A stretch of DNA of 64,000 bases from Toxonevra muliebris. Its lineage: Eukaryota; Arthropoda; Insecta; Diptera; Pallopteridae. Positions 10,370-22,012 of the stretch are shown here, in pieces (positions within the stretch are counted from its first letter, which is position 1; every line of letters starts with the position of its first letter). The DNA lies in assembly GCA_963691655.1 (NCBI GenBank), contig OY829326.1, forward strand, positions 41,629,989 through 41,693,988, in the 5' to 3' direction. A program made the translations under genes and the position numbers. A model generated the notes under the pieces. That model saw nothing but the letters and a program-made list of their open reading frames with translations. It did no database searches and was not told the DNA's origin.

Positions 10370-12355
10370 CAAAACTGGTTACTATTAAACGAAAAAAGAA
10401 GGGAAGGTAAATGTTAGAAAATTGCCAATGCCGCTCGCAAGCAGAAATCTAAAAAGCTTCTTTAAAAACGATGAAAATTTACTTGATTCTTATACATTTG
10501 CCAACGTCCTTTCCACCTCCTGATATAAAAAGTTACGAACAAATTAAAATAACTCCTCCATTCTACACAACTTGGTGTTTTATTTAGTTTGTAGTTGCAT
10601 CTCAAGTCAGTTTAATTCTTAAAAACACTTCACGCTCAAACCTTAGTATTAAAAAAAATAACGTTTTCTTCTTTGATTTCAGCACATTTCTATACACATA
10701 CATACATCAATCATAGAAGACAGCAGCAGTAGCGATAGCAACAGCAGAGGCAGTGGCTATGGCAGCAGTAGCAACAACATTCTATACACTGATGAAATTA
10801 TATGCTGTCATGAAGTCAACAACAGCAACAACAACAACAAAAAATCAAATCACCATAACCACTAGCAAGCATTTCCATTACCAAAACAGCTGTGTGTACG
10901 TACTGGTAGCTGGTTAACAACATGCCAAAACGAAAGAAAAAAAAAAAGGGGGAAAAAATCATTGCTGCCAAGTTGAAAAAGAGAAAAACAACATTACCAA
11001 TTTTGAAAATCCTTTCGACACCATAACAGCAACAGCAGCAACAACGACATTGACTACAACGATCGACCCAACAGTGAGAATGTCATTATTTCTTTGCTGG
11101 CAACCGCAAAAAAAAAACAAACAGCGTGTATTAATTCCAAATGCTTGAACGAATGCACAGAATGAAGCTGAAGCTGAAGCTGTATGAGCTGTATTTGTAC
11201 AATAACAATAAGTAGACGCACGTGTGAAGCTGGAACTGAAGCTGGATCTCAGTAAAATAATGCGGTGGTGAGCATATGAGGAGCGTGAGGGCGATGCGAA
11301 ACACGCGCAAGCGCACGACGACGCGAACTGCGCGCATGTACAAATAAGTGACAAACTAGTTGCACACTATCTGACTGACTGTCTGCCCGTCTGTCTGTCT
11401 GTCTGTCCGACTGGCTCACTGAATAAACATATGAAATAATATTGTACTCGTACTTGTCGCATGGATGTTATTTTTGTAAACAAATAAAAATAATAAAATA
11501 ATTGCGCAAAGGTGCAAAGAACACAATAACTGCAACAACAACAACACCAACAACAACAACAATAGCAATAATATCATTGCAAGGCAATACCAAAATGTCT
11601 GTTTGAATGTAATGTAGGTACGTATGTGTGTGTTCAAGTACCCCATACTTGGTGAGATGTGGGTTCCTTTTGTTTATCTGTTTTCTTGCCTCAGTTATTA
11701 CTAGGCTATATCCAGTTATTGCTGCCAACAACCACCAACAAGCAGGTGGCAATTGTTGCTTTGTTTAGTTTTAACAGCAACCACAACAACAACAACATGC
11801 GCGTTAAAACTTGATTGGTTTATTGGCAAGACAATTCATCATATTTGGAACACGTTTGCAGCTTAAATTCTCCTCAACCTCGCATCGCATTTTTTTGCTT
11901 TTCTTTTTTTGTTCCGTTGTGATGAAACTTGTTGGTGGAGGTTGCTATGTGCTGTCGCTGCCAGGTAGGCGGAAATTAATAAGCTGCAATCTTTTTTTTT
12001 TTTTTTTTATTCATTTTACTAAAATTTCTATTTATAATTGATATTTTTTTTTTTTTTTTTTTCTTTGTATATGAAATTGTGAATTCTTGAATGTGAACGG
12101 AATTCAGGCGTTCGCTAATAAACTATTGCAATATTACTGAACTGTGAACAGTTCAGAATCTTACAGGTTCAAGTTATTTAAAACCAATTTAACTTTTTGA
12201 AAGAACTTAAAGTGTTTTGAAATTTATTTCAATGGTTTATGCGATTGTTCTGAATGACAAGAGGCAGTTCTATAAATAACGCTGTCAAATTGAATTTTCT
12301 AGTTTTGCTAGATGGTCGAGTTTTAATTAATAGAGTTTATTAGAGACCCAGGGAT
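10370..12355. other. Non-coding, CAA/CAG-repeat-rich stretch
   Basis: It carries many short CAA, CAG and GAAGCT repeats (10721-10842, 11022-11050, 11160-11182, 11526-11570, 11774-11797), CTGT (about 11386-11407), and long T runs at 11991-12062. Frames of 70-131 codons on the minus strand are translated repeats (poly-S, -C, -V). No gene is recognised. CAGTGGCGTAGGTATGG at 12356 resembles a hAT end but has no partner. Confidence 0.5.
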
Positions 12356-12839
12356 CAGTGGCGTAGGTATGGGGGGGAGGGGAAGATACAGGGGATAATT
12401 TTGTTATCAGAAGTCACAGTTGCTGAATGTTACCAATTTCAGACCATGTGAATGATTTCAGCAGCAAATGAAAGTAGACGATCAAAGTCATAAAAAACGC
12501 AAAATGTTTGTTCTGGTCAATACAAATTTTTTTTTTATGAGCACTTAAGGGATTTCTGTAAATTTTTTTTATAATCGGTTACGAATTTTCTCATTCTCAC
12601 TTCAGCAAAATTACTTAGATTTACATTTTGAACATTTTGCTCAACAAGTTTGCTGAACAAACTAAGCGCTTACGTGGTCTACGGAGAAAAATGTTCAAAA
12701 ATAAACGGAAAATCGCAGTTCTTTCGTTATTTGTATATGTGCACTTCAAGTGTTCAGAAAAAAAAAAAATGGAATATTGTGACTGAAGTTATTGAATAAC
12801 ATATTTGAATCTAAAATACAAAATTCAGTTAGAAATTTT

Positions 12840-12955
12840 TTAGAGTCATCCATTGTTAGTCACTTGAGTAACTTGAATTCAGCGAGAGTCACTTGAAGTC
12901 TCATGAAGTCTGTTAGAGTGAATTGAAATTTGAAGTCACTTGAACACACTGGGAA
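12840..12955 (+). repeat. Degenerate repeat of AGTCACTTGAA units
   Basis: At least four loosely spaced copies of the motif AGTCACTTGA occur. TGAAATTTGAAGTCACTT (12927-12944) reappears in reverse complement at 14594-14611, just outside the LINE at 13938. Confidence 0.45.
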
Positions 12956-13099
12956 GGCACAAATTATATTCAAAAATCACAAATTACATATTCATGATGT
13001 TTACATAAATTATACGCAAACATTTCGCGAAATATTATAAAAAGCGTAAGGCCCAAAAAACTTTACTATTCGAAACGCAGAGCGGATTTTTTTGCCTGT

Positions 13100-13264
13100 A
13101 GGGACAACAAACACTTATCGACCTTGGGTTTAGCACAAGACGATACGTGCCGAATATGTAACGAAGAGGAAGAGCAGCAGAGCATATGCTATGCCACTGT
13201 GAAGGTCTAATGAGGACTCGACTTTGTTACTTAGGAAATTCTAGCCTCCTAAAAAGATATTAAA
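13100..13264 (+). pseudogene. LINE ORF2 C-terminal fragment
   Basis: The plus strand reads GHNKHLSTLGLAQDDTCRIC followed by NEEEEQ. After a frame shift it gives EHMLCHCEGLMRTRLCYLG, the CxxC...HxxxC motif near the end of RNase H-bearing LINE ORF2. A frameshift and stops make it dead. The 3' UTR seems to run to about 13340, where AATCT units may be its tail. No TSD could be assigned. Confidence 0.7.
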
Positions 13265-13346
13265 TTTTCACAAAGGAAATGAAAAAAATAATTAGTCAGG
13301 GAACTTAATGCCCACCTCCTTAACAATCTAATCTAATATAGCTTAA

Positions 13347-13885
13347 CTCTCAAACCCGTAAGGCCGCCCTGAGACAGCCTTCACTCTATTTTAATTAATG
13401 GACAAGTGCAAATTTATTTTCTTTTTTAATTAATTGGCAGACCTGAAGAAAGAATAAACACACAATTTATGGTCAGTTTGTACTTTCTGCGATCACACGA
13501 TTGTTGTTTATAGTTATTTTTATGTGCAAAAAGTGTTGTTTTGTGACGAAAAATTATCGCGCATCTAAGTTTTTTATTAAAATCTAAAAAAAAATATTTC
13601 TAACTCTCCTCATATACTGTCGTATAATCATAATTTTATTATAATTTTGTATGAAAAATGAGAATTTATGACACCAAAGAAGATACCTTGTGAATTGCCA
13701 ACATATATCTTTATTTTTTGGCTTAAGTCCGCAAGGCCGCATCAGGGCAGCTTTTCGTTTTTCTCACCTAACTGCTAAATTTAAAAACTAATAAGCTTCA
13801 TACTCATTTTTTTTCATCAATGTTAACTGGAAACAACAATTCTGGTGTTTGTTTTATTATTATTTTAGCCTTGCGGGTTAGAGGG
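13347..13885. mobile_element. piggyBac-like TTAA MITE, 539 bp
   Basis: TTAA stands on both sides (13343-13346 and 13886-13889). The TIRs are CTCTCAAACCCGTAAGGC (left) and, reverse-complemented, CCCTCTAACCCGCAAGGC (right), matching at 15 of 18. A further CGCAAGGCCGC-type motif lies subterminally at 13727. There is no coding capacity. TTAA target plus a CCC-type terminus is typical of piggyBac MITEs, so the superfamily call is reasonable inference. Confidence 0.75.
13615..13698 (+). repeat. Dispersed ~95-bp repeat, copy 2
   Basis: This is the second copy of the sequence at 6611-6704, here in the interior of the TTAA-flanked MITE. Compared with copy 1 it has a few small insertions and deletions. 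Confidence 0.6.
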
Positions 13886-13937
13886 TTAAAATTACAATTG
13901 AGCTCCAAGTGACTTCATGTGGCGCCAAGTGTATTTA

Positions 13938-14589
13938 TTATTATTATTATTAGTATTTAGGGGAGCCCAACCAGGCAGGCACTGCGACCTAAATATATTT
14001 TATGCCATTTCCCATAAAAGTCAAGACATCTTTTGTAGAAGAAGATTTTATATGATTAGCCGTCGGAAAATGATTACCAAAAATTCTTCCTCTGAGCGGA
14101 GCCAAGGCCGGGCATTCACACAGAATGTGAGGTGTCGTCTCGTCATCTTCCAGACATAGACGGCACTCTGTCTTATTTGAGAGACTTATTTTGTTTAGGT
14201 GATATCTGAGCCCATAGTGTCCAGACATGTAGCCCACCAAAAGCCTAAGACCAGGTTTGGAATAAGAGATGGGCTGATTTTGGGCAAGCGGAATGATAAG
14301 TGCTTTTGCCTGTCTTAGACCTGGGACAGAGTTCTAATACTCTAGCCATTTTGCCTTAGACCACTCCTGAACGATAGATTACGTAGAGGCTCAGCAGACT
14401 GCGCAGAACGGATCGGGGCCAATGTGCTTGGTAGATGAACCTTGCCTAGCCAGTTCATCGGAGGCCTCATTACCAACAATGTCACAGTGGCCGGGTACCC
14501 AACAAAGCGTCACTTTGTTACGGGTAGACAAGCGCTGGAAACTCCATGAAGAGAGTGCTAAGAGAGCCACCAGGCTGTCTGAAAAGAAA
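13938..14589 (-). mobile_element. 5'-truncated LINE, inverted relative of the 9.8-kb copy
   Basis: An 8-bp repeat TGTATTTA flanks it (13930-13937 and 14590-14597). On the minus strand the 3' end carries GGTCGCAGTGCCTGCCTGG followed by a TAA-rich tail. The coding part includes the RNase H C-terminal motif LCWVPGHCDIVGNEASDELA with the catalytic Asp, then YMSGHYGLRYHLNKISLSNK, and the Cys motif CRLCLEDDETTPHILCECPA. The last 83 codons (13989-14240) are open to the natural stop (GNGIKYI), but stops and a frame change occur upstream. It is the same family as 9837-10357 and is less deleted there. Confidence 0.85.
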
Positions 14590-14597
14590 TGTATTTA

Positions 14598-16988
14598 AGT
14601 GACTTCAAATTTCAGCTGGATAGTAAAGGAGGTAGAAAAAGGACAAATTTGTACTAAACAACTAGAAAAATGGGCGCTTGATTAGTATTACTTGAGAAAA
14701 TAATAGCACTCACTTTTATTCAATGAAATTTCATAAAACTCGAAGACCTCATGTCGGAATATTAAGATCATCTTTCTTTTTGGAGTTTTAACGTTATTTT
14801 CGATTTGATTTCAGATGCCCAAAATGTAAGGGAAACTTTGTCTGACAATATTATTCCTCGTAATAACAATTGAAATAACTAAAAAAAAAACGAATATATA
14901 TTTTTACACATATTTAAAGAGGTAATATAGTATAAATATAAAACAAATATTACACCCGCCCCAAGTAAAATGTTTACCTAAGCTATTACAAGGGGTACCG
15001 AACTAAACGAAAAAGGAACCGTTTATTTCGTAAGCGTCCGGAAAAATGATACTCTAAACATTCAAAATGATTGTTTCCCTGTTAAAACTTTCTTCGAAAA
15101 CCATATATAAAATAAATTATTTTACTTAATTCTTTATTTTTGTTGGGTCCCTTAAGATTGCTATCTCAGTCTAAGATGCATTCTCCTCAATTATCCCATG
15201 GTTATCTATGCAAGAAAGTGAGGCTCTGCAAGAGTTAACGCACGACTTTATATGTTTTTGCATTCAGGGGCAGGTCAGCACGAGGTCGTTTCGGGAGTAA
15301 TAGTGGCAGTAACTTAAAGGGACAGGTGTAACTTTGACATTTTTAGCTTTTCATTGCACCTACTAAGGTAATAGAATGCCACAGTTGTCAGCTCAGGATT
15401 CATCTATTCCAAAACGTTTGTCAGACCTTGAAGTCCATTATTGTCACGGAAATTTTCTACTTGCCTTACTATAGATTTTCGATGGGCACTGTCAGTCATA
15501 CCCTCCACTTTTGCGGAGCATTTTTGGCAAGGTATACCTTACTTTGAGATTATTCAATTCCATAGGCGATATTTGGATGGTTGAGAACCTCTGTTGAGAG
15601 TACCTCGGCTTTTTAAAGCGACGCACAATGTAGCGAGTTTCGACAAAATTCCCAGATTGCGATATTAGAGAATTGAAAATTTGGGTATGAAGTTTCAATG
15701 ATAATACTTTAGTTAAGAAAAATTCAAAAGATTGTTACAAAAAAGTTATGGGAGTTCAAAGTCACTTATTTTATGTCTTCATTACAAAGTAAAATTTATG
15801 CTTCATCTTTGAATTTCGATAACTTGACTGTAACTCGATATATGAATCATAAGTGTTGATAACATATAATAAGGTAATTTTTTAAAACTGACAATGCTAA
15901 ATTTGCTAAAGTAGTGTAGAGAAAGAGCTCTAAAACAATTATAAGTCTGAACTTTTGCTTTTTCTGAAGATATACAACTTTTTCAGTCAGTACATGTGTG
16001 CAAATTAAAGCGGTTTTTAACGCTTGGTTGCATGTAAAAAGCGATAAGCAAGCCAACACTTTTGATAGTGTAAGCAATTTTATTGAGAAAGAGCTTGGCA
16101 ATATAGGAGAGAAAAGAATCTGAGGAATTGAGGCTTATGATCTCAAAATTTAGTACCAGTTAGAATGTATGGGGTCGGGAAAGGCAGGCCTAAGTTATTA
16201 TATGAAGAAGGGTGTAAGAGAACGAAAAAACGGAGAGTAGATAAGCTTATAGCTTGAAGCTATTCCGAACAAATAATGAAAGCTACAGCTTATTTGCTTA
16301 CAGACATGAAGCAAAAAATGGTAAAAATGGGGATGAAATAGAACAATTCATATTGTCAGAAGCATATAAAGGCACAGAAGACGATGACAGTAAGGTTTCT
16401 CCAGATAGGTAAACTAGCAATGATGATGAAATCTAAAGTGACTAATTGATGTGTAAACATTTTAGCTCACGGTATGGGCAAAATTTCAAATGTGTAAAAT
16501 GTAAGAATAACTGTAACGTAAGATGTAAGATAACTGTAACGTGCAGTTCCCCTCTCGCTCGCACTACTGCGCGGCATGACTGTGCTACTCTAAACAACAA
16601 AGAGAAGAGAAGAAGAGAGGAAAAAATTAAAATACGAGCGGAGTTTGTTTGTTTATGTGTCGATCAATTTACTCACTCATATATGTACATACGAAAACAA
16701 AATGTGTGTGTACATTTATTCGTGGTAGAATCATTTGTTGGTGTTGAACGTATGAAGATCGACTATACTATACAAGCAGAGAAATCGCAGAAGCCGTAGC
16801 AAACACAGGCGTTTGATAGGTTTTGCATTCGGTTAGTTATATTGGATTAAAATTAAATATTTTTTAAAATATAAAAACAATACAAAATGATAAGTAATAA
16901 AGAATCTAGGTTTCAATATAGGTATAAACAAAATGTAATAATGATAATGATAGCAAATCACGGCATTATAAAAATCTTGCTTTGTGCA
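14598..16988. other. Non-coding stretch
   Basis: No gene, transposon end or conserved domain is recognised. 15140-15720 is less AT-biased than its surroundings and may be an unrecognised repeat. Two copies of a TAACTGTAACGTAAG-type unit stand at 16505-16545. Confidence 0.4.
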
Positions 16989-16992
16989 TTAA

Positions 16993-17200
16993 CCTTAGAA
17001 AGGCAACACTTTTTTTATCTATGTAAATAGCAAATATGTTAAACATAAAAAATTAAACTTATTTAGGTATTATAAAATCACTTATTTACTTCAATAAAAA
17101 TACATTGTTTCTTATTTTTATTAAAGGCAGTTAAGGCAAATCTCTTTGCGGTGCTTTTAATAAGTAGTGGGGTGACTGGTCACCCCTGTTGCCTCTAAGG
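16993..17200. mobile_element. Small TTAA-flanked MITE, 208 bp
   Basis: TTAA at 16989-16992 and 17201-17204 brackets TIRs CCTTAGAAAGGCAACA (left) and, reverse-complemented, CCTTAGAGGCAACA (right), identical apart from a 2-base indel. Just inside the right end lies the palindrome GGGTGACTGGTCACCC. It is non-coding and resembles piggyBac-type MITEs. Confidence 0.75.
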
Positions 17201-17221
17201 TTAAATGCGGAAAGCACGTAT

Positions 17222-17297
17222 CGTCGCCTGAGAATTGATTTGGCGTATGTGTGTACAAATTCATATACATATACGCCAAATCAATTCTCAGGCGACG
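17222..17297. repeat. Near-perfect 30-bp hairpin
   Basis: The left arm (17222-17251) and right arm (17268-17297) pair with 29 of 30 positions; each outer end reads CGTCGCCTGAGAATTG on its strand. The loop is 16 bases. Its 76-nt size fits a pre-miRNA-like fold, but near-perfect pairing also fits a recent templated inversion next to the small MITE. Confidence 0.8.
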
Positions 17298-17989
17298 TTG
17301 TGTAAAATTTTCACATCTAATAAAATTTCAAATCGACAGAAAGAAAAACTTAAAGCGCGGAAAAAAGGATGCAATTACAGCTGCGTATATGCGAACATAT
17401 CGTGCCCGATGCATTGAGTAAAAGAAAAATAATGCAACTACGATTTGGAGCAATTGCAAAATATTTTTGCTATCACAACAACAAATATATGCGATATGAA
17501 ATAAAAATTTACATTTGCAATGGTGCAAGGCCATTTGCAGTTTATAGTGAATTGGGCTATTATATATAAAAGATAATGATATCTAATAAATTTTTAAAGA
17601 ATTTTTTAATTTGAATTATTTACCTAAGCATATAGATTATACATCAAATCCCTATATAAGGCTAAACATATGTGAGCTTATGTATATGGCATTCAGTTGG
17701 CTTAACTGTTTACACATCAAATATCTTGCGTGCCTTGCACACATCCATTTTATTTTTTTTTTTCAATGTGTGGATATCAATATGAAGTAAACAAAAAAAT
17801 TAAATTTGTATGTATTTAAAACCCACATTTATTTTTTTTTTAATATAAAAGGTGGCCGTGACCGATAGCGGAATAGTTTCATAGGCACCTCTTAGTAATC
17901 TTGGGGACCATTCTGAAGAATTTTCAATTTTCTGCCGTTATTTATTTTGATATTACATTACTTATCTTTAAAAAAATTTCAAAAGTTAA
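17298..17989. other. Non-coding stretch
   Basis: AT-rich with T runs (17751-17764, 17831-17842). Overlapping short frames on both strands carry no domain. Confidence 0.4.
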
Positions 17990-18432
17990 GTGAGAGGTGT
18001 GCGTGGTTTTAAGCCGATTTTCCTAAGATTTTGTGTATTAGCTTCGTTGATCATAAAAACGATGTGTACCAAATTTCATAAGTCTACTAAAACTCCTTCT
18101 ATTTTTGTCTGTTCATTACATGAACTCGTCACACTGTGTCACGCCCATATTCCCAATCTTGACCATTTTTGTTTTAGGGAGTGCTTACATTATCGGTACC
18201 TACTGCACAAAAATTCAAAATTATTATTTTAACAGTTTTTGAGATATTGTAAGTTTTTGATTCAGCTTGTATGGGAAGTGGGCGTGTCCTTTAACCGATT
18301 TGGTTGAAATTTGCAATATTTTTTAATCTTTAGCTTAAAAATATCTGCGCAAAATTTTATTGGTCTATCACTACTCCTTCTATTTTTGTCCACCGGTTGT
18401 ATGGAGACGCTATACTGTGCGACGCAAGAAAT
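17990..18432 (+). repeat. Tandem repeat, ~283-bp period, part of dispersed family
   Basis: Two successive diverged units share GCGTG...CGATTT, then TACTCCTTCTATTTTTGTC-type blocks (around 18088 and 18371), then ACACTGTG/ATACTGTG. A related stretch lies inverted at 40190-40640. No TIR, tail or protein was found, so the class is unknown. Confidence 0.65.
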
Positions 18433-21400
18433 ACTTGATTCTGCCAAAACTGGGCATGATCTGCACCACTTATACCAGTCGTTAAACATTCACGAACTCA
18501 ACACAGAGCACTTAAGCTAGTTGAAGACCGTAACGTTTCCAGTTTTTTTTTGTTTTTTTGTTTTTTGAGTCCTTTGAACATCGTCATACGTAATTTCTGT
18601 AATTCTATTCTACCGCTTTTTTCATGGTAAATGTCAACGAGTTTATGTCTTCTCCAAATTCAAAGTGAATGTTCAGCGATACCGAACTTCTCTACTGTCT
18701 GTAATCCGATATTTTCCCTCTATCCTACTACCTCTTACATATTTTTATTTCCTGGCTCCTGTAAATACATTTCCTTGAGATAAGAAGCTAATTTTGCCTG
18801 AGTTAAGAAAATCCATCATAAGCTCATCAGAGTTATGATTAGATTTTTGCCAACGGGTGCTTAAAATATTTATATATTTTAATCTGACTTAACCATGTAT
18901 TAGGGAATGGATACTCTTCTTTTTGCACTATTAAGTATAAGATTTTTTTTTTTTTTTATAGTTCTTACGCAAGCAAATGCTGTTACTGTGTATTGTATTT
19001 TACGCTCAACGTTTACGTTAACGTTCTACGCTCATTCATTCAATCATTCACCCGTTTATTCAGTCGTTTTCAAAGCTGATCCTAATCAATAAGTATGTAC
19101 TTGTATAGATATTGTAGTTTATGTTGTTGGCGATTGTTTTTTTGCAGTAGCATCTTGTTGTTGTTGTTGTTGTTGATAATACGACTTGATATGTATGTAT
19201 AATGTTGGTATAAAGAAAAATAGAATAGGTAAATATGTATGTACATTATTTGGTTCGTTTGTTTGTTTGTTTTTTATTTTTCAACAATTTCGTGATGCAC
19301 AATAATTTAGAAGAGTTGAATGCAGCTGATGTTGCTATACATAGTTGATTATTTGATGGAGGCCACTGGTGGTAGTTGCTGGTATTGCTATTATTTCTGC
19401 TGCTGCTGCTGCTGCTGCTGTTTCTGATGTCCGATGTATATATATATATATACGTATGTATGTATATGCATATGAACTCACTCACTAAAGTGTGCGATCT
19501 CGCAACTTAAATTATTACACAATTATTGCGATCATCACGCTTCTTTGGGGTATCATATCGTCGCATTTACCTACTGGCTGTTTGCATATAGCCTGTCACA
19601 ACATCAAAGCAACAGCAGCAGCAGCAACAGCAGCAGCATCAGCAGCAACAACAACATAAATTGGCAATTGCTTGCGGTTTGCTGTGTTTTCAGAAAGACC
19701 AAGAAACCTTTTTGGCATGTCCATAAAAATTTATGCGCAACTGTTGTTGTTATTGTTGCTGGTTGTTGGTTGGTTGGTTGTCTTCTTTATTATTGTTGAT
19801 ATTTCAAATGTGTAGTAAAAGTGAAATAATTTTCCATTTAATTGACGGAATGATCTTTTGAAATGTGCAGTGTATTAAATAAATGTGGAATGAATGATCG
19901 AATGAATAAATGAATGAATGAAGTAATTTCGCGTTTCTTTTTTTATGTTTTATATTCAAGTATGCATAGTATGTAGGTAGCAACATACAAAATTCGAAAT
20001 GATGCAGGTATTGGAATATTCATATGTTGTTGTGTGTTGTGTTTGTTGCTTGAGCAGCATTCAGTCTCAGATTTTCCATAATTTCATGTTTAATTGTTGA
20101 TGATATTCAAATCGTGCTGAATGATGTTGTTTTGATGTTTGTTGCTTTTTTGCTTTTTCTGTTTATAGTTGTGTTGATGTTTCTATTTCTTCTACTTTGA
20201 TTTTTTGTTGCCATTGCAAAATTTAAATTGTAATTTACTATAATGAAAGTGACATTTGCAGAAACACAGCATGGGAACTAACTAAATTAACGATAAATTT
20301 TTGTATGTTATGTTTTTTTTTTAATCTTAACAGAGATATTAAAAATATTTCAAGCTAACAAAATTAATTAAAATGGCCGTTGGTTAAATATAGCAATGCT
20401 AGGCAATAGTTTAATAAAGTTCGATTTGGGGAAAGATACATAAAATGTAGGCCTGGTTGAATGTATTATCCGACTATATGTGGATATCACAATTTTCGTT
20501 AATTTGACTTGAAATGTCTTGAAATAATATTTTTTTCTTTGAATAATGATAACAAACTCAAGCGAATTATTTAAAATTTCACGCTTCACACATATCGATG
20601 CACACAAAGTTAACCAAAGTTAATTCTATGCACAAAATGTGGGGCACTTTCCACCACAAATGGTTTCTATTAAATGTTTGCTATTGTCATCATATTGTTG
20701 CAAGCGCTTGACATAAAATTGATTTATGTTGCACTGTCACAAGCACAGCACAGCACAGCAAACAATTCGATGTTTTCCACCAAAGAATACTTTAGATTTT
20801 TTATGCTTTGCTACTTTTGTGACAAAAAACAAAAAAACAAAAAATTCAACAATGAAAATAGAATTGCAATATCCCAAACGGCGGCACCTTCAACAGCCGT
20901 TACAAAAACTTTAGCAGCAAGCAGCGAGAAAAAAAAATCTGTCATCATCATCATGTTGCTATAGCAATTGTGGTTATTCTGCAGCTGAAACTCTCGCAAA
21001 ATCTTGACAGTTTCACAAATCACACCTCTTTTGTTTGATATGCATAAATTTTGCATGTAATTGAAAATTGTTGCAGGGAGCAGGGGGAACGAAGAACTGT
21101 GGGTGTGGGGGGTTTGTGGTTTCTCAGGTACTCTCGTCGCTATTGTAGTAGATTAACTATAGTTCGACTTGAATTCAAGTAGTGTGGGCGTTAATTTTAT
21201 TAATAATAACAATAATAATAATCATAACAACAACAAACCACTGCAGTTAATAACAATGACATTATAAACTGGGGAAAAATAACATTGCGCTATTGTTAAC
21301 AAGCCAATATTTTGTTGTACTTCTGGTGATTGTTAATATTTCTGTAGATTACGTTGGTGTCAGTGTTATTATTGTATTTGGTATAGATAAATTATATGCA

Positions 21401-21809
21401 TAGATCTTTTGTAAATGTCAATCAAAATTGCTGAATGAATGCAGTTTTAATGTAATGATTATCGTTTATAAAAATTATGAGAAAAATATCAATTTTGCTA
21501 TACTGGTTCTTTGTTGTTTTATTTTCTGGTTTACAAAAATTTATCTGGCTACAATTTTCCTATATCAATTTCATTACAAAACAGTTAATAAATATCTACT
21601 ATTTCACGCTGAGAAAAATATGTTTCAATCGACCAATCATAGTCGTTGGTTTTCAATGTGTGAGAGTAATACGCTCTCAATTTGGTTGGGCCCATTCCAG
21701 TGCTGTCGCTTTGAAAATTTCAAGGGGAGGCATTTTTCCTTTCGAGCGGAGGATTTTGCTTTACAGGGGAGGAATTTTTCAAAATACCTTAAAAATGTTC
21801 TAATAAGTA
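18433..21809. other. Non-coding, microsatellite-containing stretch
   Basis: No gene is recognised. Repeats: GTT (19157-19174), GCT (about 19398-19420), AT (about 19438-19452), CAG/CAA (about 19605-19655), GTTG/GTT (19740-19782), GAAT (19890-19922). Predicted short peptides are translated repeats. Confidence 0.5.
19398..19420. repeat. GCT trinucleotide repeat
   Basis: A pure run of about seven to eight GCT units in AT-rich DNA. The minus-strand translation is poly-Ser, with no support for coding. Confidence 0.85.
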
Positions 21810-22012
21810 TTACTTAGGTTATGTTCTAATGTTGTTGGGGCTATTGGTCCATTGTGATACCCTATGGGGCGAGTAGTTACCTCTTAATCCCACCTAGTCA
21901 AACCATTTTGTGCATTTTCTATGAAGCGAAGTAAGTCTCTGATTTCAGAGGATGCAAGTTCTGTCAGGATTTCATAGAAAGGTTCTTCCTCATTTCTATA
22001 GATGTCAAAGAA
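21810..22012 (-). pseudogene. LINE ORF2 extreme C-terminus and 3' UTR
   Basis: The minus strand reads EEEPFYEILTELASSEIRDL followed by LRFIENAQNGLTRWD and a TAA stop (21884-21886), matching the C-terminal tail of RNase H-bearing LINE ORF2. Downstream (to the left) is GGTATCACAATGGACC (21846-21861), a motif also seen in the 3' regions at 38505-38520 and 47092-47107. Only about 42 codons remain. Confidence 0.75.

Noticed and set aside
10959..11354. 131-codon minus-strand frame
   Set aside because: Rich in S, C, V and A from CAG/CAA/GAAGCT repeats; overlapping frames on the same strand are equally open; no domain.
12356..12380. hAT terminus CAGTGGCGTAGGTATGG
   Set aside because: No partner terminus or TSD found.
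16446..16799. 117-codon Cys-containing frame
   Set aside because: Cys come from TGTAA-type direct repeats; no zinc-finger spacing and no homology recognised.
21428..21817. Overlapping 129- and 108-codon plus-strand frames
   Set aside because: Two frames overlap with F/Y/I/K bias, no domain, and a LINE remnant on the opposite strand begins at the end.
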